12,948 nt of DNA, taken from Ilumatobacteraceae bacterium (GTDB taxonomy: Bacteria > Actinomycetota > Acidimicrobiia > Acidimicrobiales > Ilumatobacteraceae). This document shows, piece by piece, positions 11,343 through 12,948 of the stretch (the stretch's first letter is position 1; each line of letters begins with the position of its first letter). Where the stretch lies: NCBI GenBank assembly GCA_023257035.1, contig JALRDI010000210.1, positions 1 to 12,948 on the forward strand. Direction: 5' to 3'. A program made the position numbers and the translations under genes. Under the pieces are notes generated by a model. The model saw only the letters and a program-made list of their open reading frames with translations, was not told the origin of the DNA and ran no database searches.

Positions 11343-12948
11343 GTGACCCGCGCCCGACTTGTCGAACCCGCTCCGGGCGATATCGACCTTCATCTCTTTA
11401 ACGAAGGCACCCACCGTCGTCTGTGGGAAATGCTTGGTCCACAGCGAACAGAACATGGCACACGGTTCGCAGTATGGGCGCCGAATGCCAAACGGGTCGA
11501 AGTTCTGGGGGATTGGAACGGATGGAGTGGCGATGAGTTACATCCCGTCAACTCTTCAGGTGTGTGGGCTGGAGTCGTTGAGGGCGCTGTGCCTGGACAG
11601 TTCTACAAATTTCGTGTGACGGGAGCCCACGGGCGAGAGGTGATGAAAGCCGATCCAATGGCGCGGCGAAGCGAACTGCCTCCTGGAGACGCGTCGATCA
11701 TTCCCGATGACGGCGTGCCGTTTGCGTGGACTGATGACGATTGGATGCGCAGTCGCCATGGAGTGTTGGCCGGCGAAAAGCCGATGCGTGTGTATGAGGT
11801 TCACGCCATGTCGTGGAGGCCCGATCTCACATCGTGGGATGACATCTGTGAACCACTCATCGAACATGTGCAGCAACTGGGATTCACCCATGTCGAGTTT
11901 TTGCCGGTTGCGGAGCACCCGTTCGGCGGATCGTGGGGGTACCAGGTGACGGGGTTCTTCGCTCCGACAGCACGCCTTGGTGACGCTGATGGCCTGCGAA
12001 GATTGATTAACCGACTGCATGAAGCTGGCATCGGTGTCATCGTGGATTGGGTTCCTGCGCACTTTGCAAAAGATTCGTGGTCGTTGGGTCGATTCGATGG
12101 GACTGCGCTGTACGAACATGAGGACCCACGGCGTGGCGAACACCCTGATTGGGGGACATTTATTTTCAACACCGGTCGAACCGAGGTTCGAAATTTTCTG
12201 GTGAGCAACGCCCTGTACTGGCTGCACGAGTTTCACGTCGATGGGCTCCGTGTCGATGCGGTCGCTTCCATGCTCTACCTCGATTACTCCCGAGAGGATG
12301 GGGAGTGGTTGCCGAACGAGCATGGAGGAAACGAGAACCTCGACAATGTTGCGTTTCTGCAAGAGCTCAACACGGTGATTGGGGCAGAGTTCGGCGATGT
12401 GCTGATGATTGCAGAGGAGTCGACTGCATGGCCGGGAGTGACGCATCCGGCCGACTCAGGTGGGCTCGGATTCAGTCACAAGTGGAACATGGGATGGATG
12501 CACGACACGTTGAACTATGCGCATCGTGAGGCTGTGCACCGGCGCTACCACCACTCAGAACTTTCGTTCAACATGCTGTACACCTACGGTGAGCGCTATG
12601 TTTTGCCGCTCAGTCATGACGAAGTGGTGCACGGTAAAGGCAGTCTGTTGGCTCGAATGTCAGGAGATGATTGGCAGAAGTTTGCAACCCTTCGGCTCAC
12701 CTACGGGTGGCAGTGGGCAATGCCAGGGCCACCAGTGCTATTCATGGGATCCGAATTTGCTCCGTGGTCTGAATGGAACGATGTCCGCGGCGTTGAGTGG
12801 TCGCTTCGAGACCATGCTCCGCATGCGGCGATGAGCGAACTTGTCGGAACCCTTAACGCCCTTTCAGATGAACATGCATCGCTGTGGAGACTTGACCGAC
12901 AACCCGAAGGCTTTCAGTGGGTAGACGACCAGAACGCGGCAGATTCGA
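11343..12948 (+). CDS. glgB: 1,4-alpha-glucan branching enzyme GlgB (3' end outside window)
   Basis: GlgB cuts alpha-1,4 glucan chains and rejoins them by alpha-1,6 bonds, forming glycogen branches in the cytoplasm. The frame is open from GTG 11343 to the right edge (535 residues); no stop is reached. Domains in order: a single CBM48-type N2 module starting at IDLHLFNEGTHRRLWEML and GTRFAVWAPNAKRVEVLGDWN; then the GH13 barrel, with EVHAMSW, THVEFLPVAEHPF, SWGYQVTGFFAPT, VDWVPAHF, DGLRVDAV with nucleophile Asp305, MIAEEST with acid/base Glu358, and LSHDEVVHGKGS with Asp426. All three catalytic residues are present. It lacks the additional N1 domain found in E. coli and many actinobacterial GlgB, so it is of the shorter, Bacillus-like form. 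The start has a TAGTCT box 6 nt upstream and no Shine-Dalgarno at usual distance. It is divergent from the GT4 gene, a likely partner in glycogen synthesis. Confidence 0.95.
   Translation, partial: MTRARLVEPAPGDIDLHLFNEGTHRRLWEMLGPQRTEHGTRFAVWAPNAKRVEVLGDWNGWSGDELHPVNSSGVWAGVVEGAVPGQFYKFRVTGAHGREVMKADPMARRSELPPGDASIIPDDGVPFAWTDDDWMRSRHGVLAGEKPMRVYEVHAMSWRPDLTSWDDICEPLIEHVQQLGFTHVEFLPVAEHPFGGSWGYQVTGFFAPTARLGDADGLRRLINRLHEAGIGVIVDWVPAHFAKDSWSLGRFDGTALYEHEDPRRGEHPDWGTFIFNTGRTEVRNFLVSNALYWLHEFHVDGLRVDAVASMLYLDYSREDGEWLPNEHGGNENLDNVAFLQELNTVIGAEFGDVLMIAEESTAWPGVTHPADSGGLGFSHKWNMGWMHDTLNYAHREAVHRRYHHSELSFNMLYTYGERYVLPLSHDEVVHGKGSLLARMSGDDWQKFATLRLTYGWQWAMPGPPVLFMGSEFAPWSEWNDVRGVEWSLRDHAPHAAMSELVGTLNALSDEHASLWRLDRQPEGFQWVDDQNAADS

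Noticed and set aside
11556..12446. A 296-codon open frame on the minus strand inside glgB
   Set aside because: It lies entirely opposite glgB, which has every GH13 motif in order. The translation is rich in Arg, His and Ser with no domain pattern, as expected of a shadow frame in G+C-rich DNA.

Overview
The window looks like the chromosome of a high-G+C actinobacterium, most likely of the Acidimicrobiia type. The support is indirect: a GlpX-type fructose bisphosphatase, a MurA that carries Asp where most bacteria carry the active-site Cys (as in mycobacteria), an AbiEi-like protein, a glycogen-synthase-like GT4 enzyme next to a branching enzyme, very tight gene packing, and many genes that appear to start without a leader. 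Taxonomy is inference, not proof. No rRNA, tRNA, CRISPR array, insertion sequence or phage gene was seen, and no gene-free stretch exceeds 300 bases.

Layout. Bases 1-96 hold the tail of an unidentified + strand gene that overlaps the end of glpX (- strand, 87-1085). glpX is divergent from an S9-family peptidase (+, 1122-2912), with 36 bp between them. Two + strand proteins without a firm function follow: an acidic protein with a tandem domain duplication (2949-3656) and a J-domain protein (3707-4402). A large MFS transporter with an extra N-terminal soluble domain (-, 4421-5950) converges on them. Divergent from the transporter is murA (+, 5992-7269). A small one-helix membrane protein (-, 7234-7434) overlaps the murA end. 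A NifU-type Fe-S scaffold (+, 7517-7762) and a MeaB-type GTPase (+, 7762-8724) follow as a translationally coupled pair. A minus-strand cluster then runs GT4 glycosyltransferase (10161-11318), enoyl-CoA hydratase (9359-10138) and an AbiEi-like protein (8616-9317), whose 3' end reads antisense into meaB. The glycogen branching enzyme gene glgB starts at 11343, divergent from the GT4 gene, and runs off the right edge.

Function. The window is mainly housekeeping: gluconeogenesis (glpX), peptidoglycan precursor synthesis (murA), Fe-S assembly (nifU), cobalamin-mutase protection (meaB), acyl-CoA metabolism (enoyl-CoA hydratase) and alpha-glucan synthesis (GT4 plus glgB). The most useful cross-cutting observation is a recurrent TANNNT hexamer placed 6-8 nt before the start codon of seven of the twelve genes whose starts lie in the window. 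This matches leaderless transcription in Actinobacteria and moves several starts inward from the longest open frame. No clearly novel multi-gene system was found. The least explained pieces are the soluble-domain/MFS fusion, the duplicated-domain acidic protein, the J-domain protein and the hairpin in front of the AbiEi-like gene.
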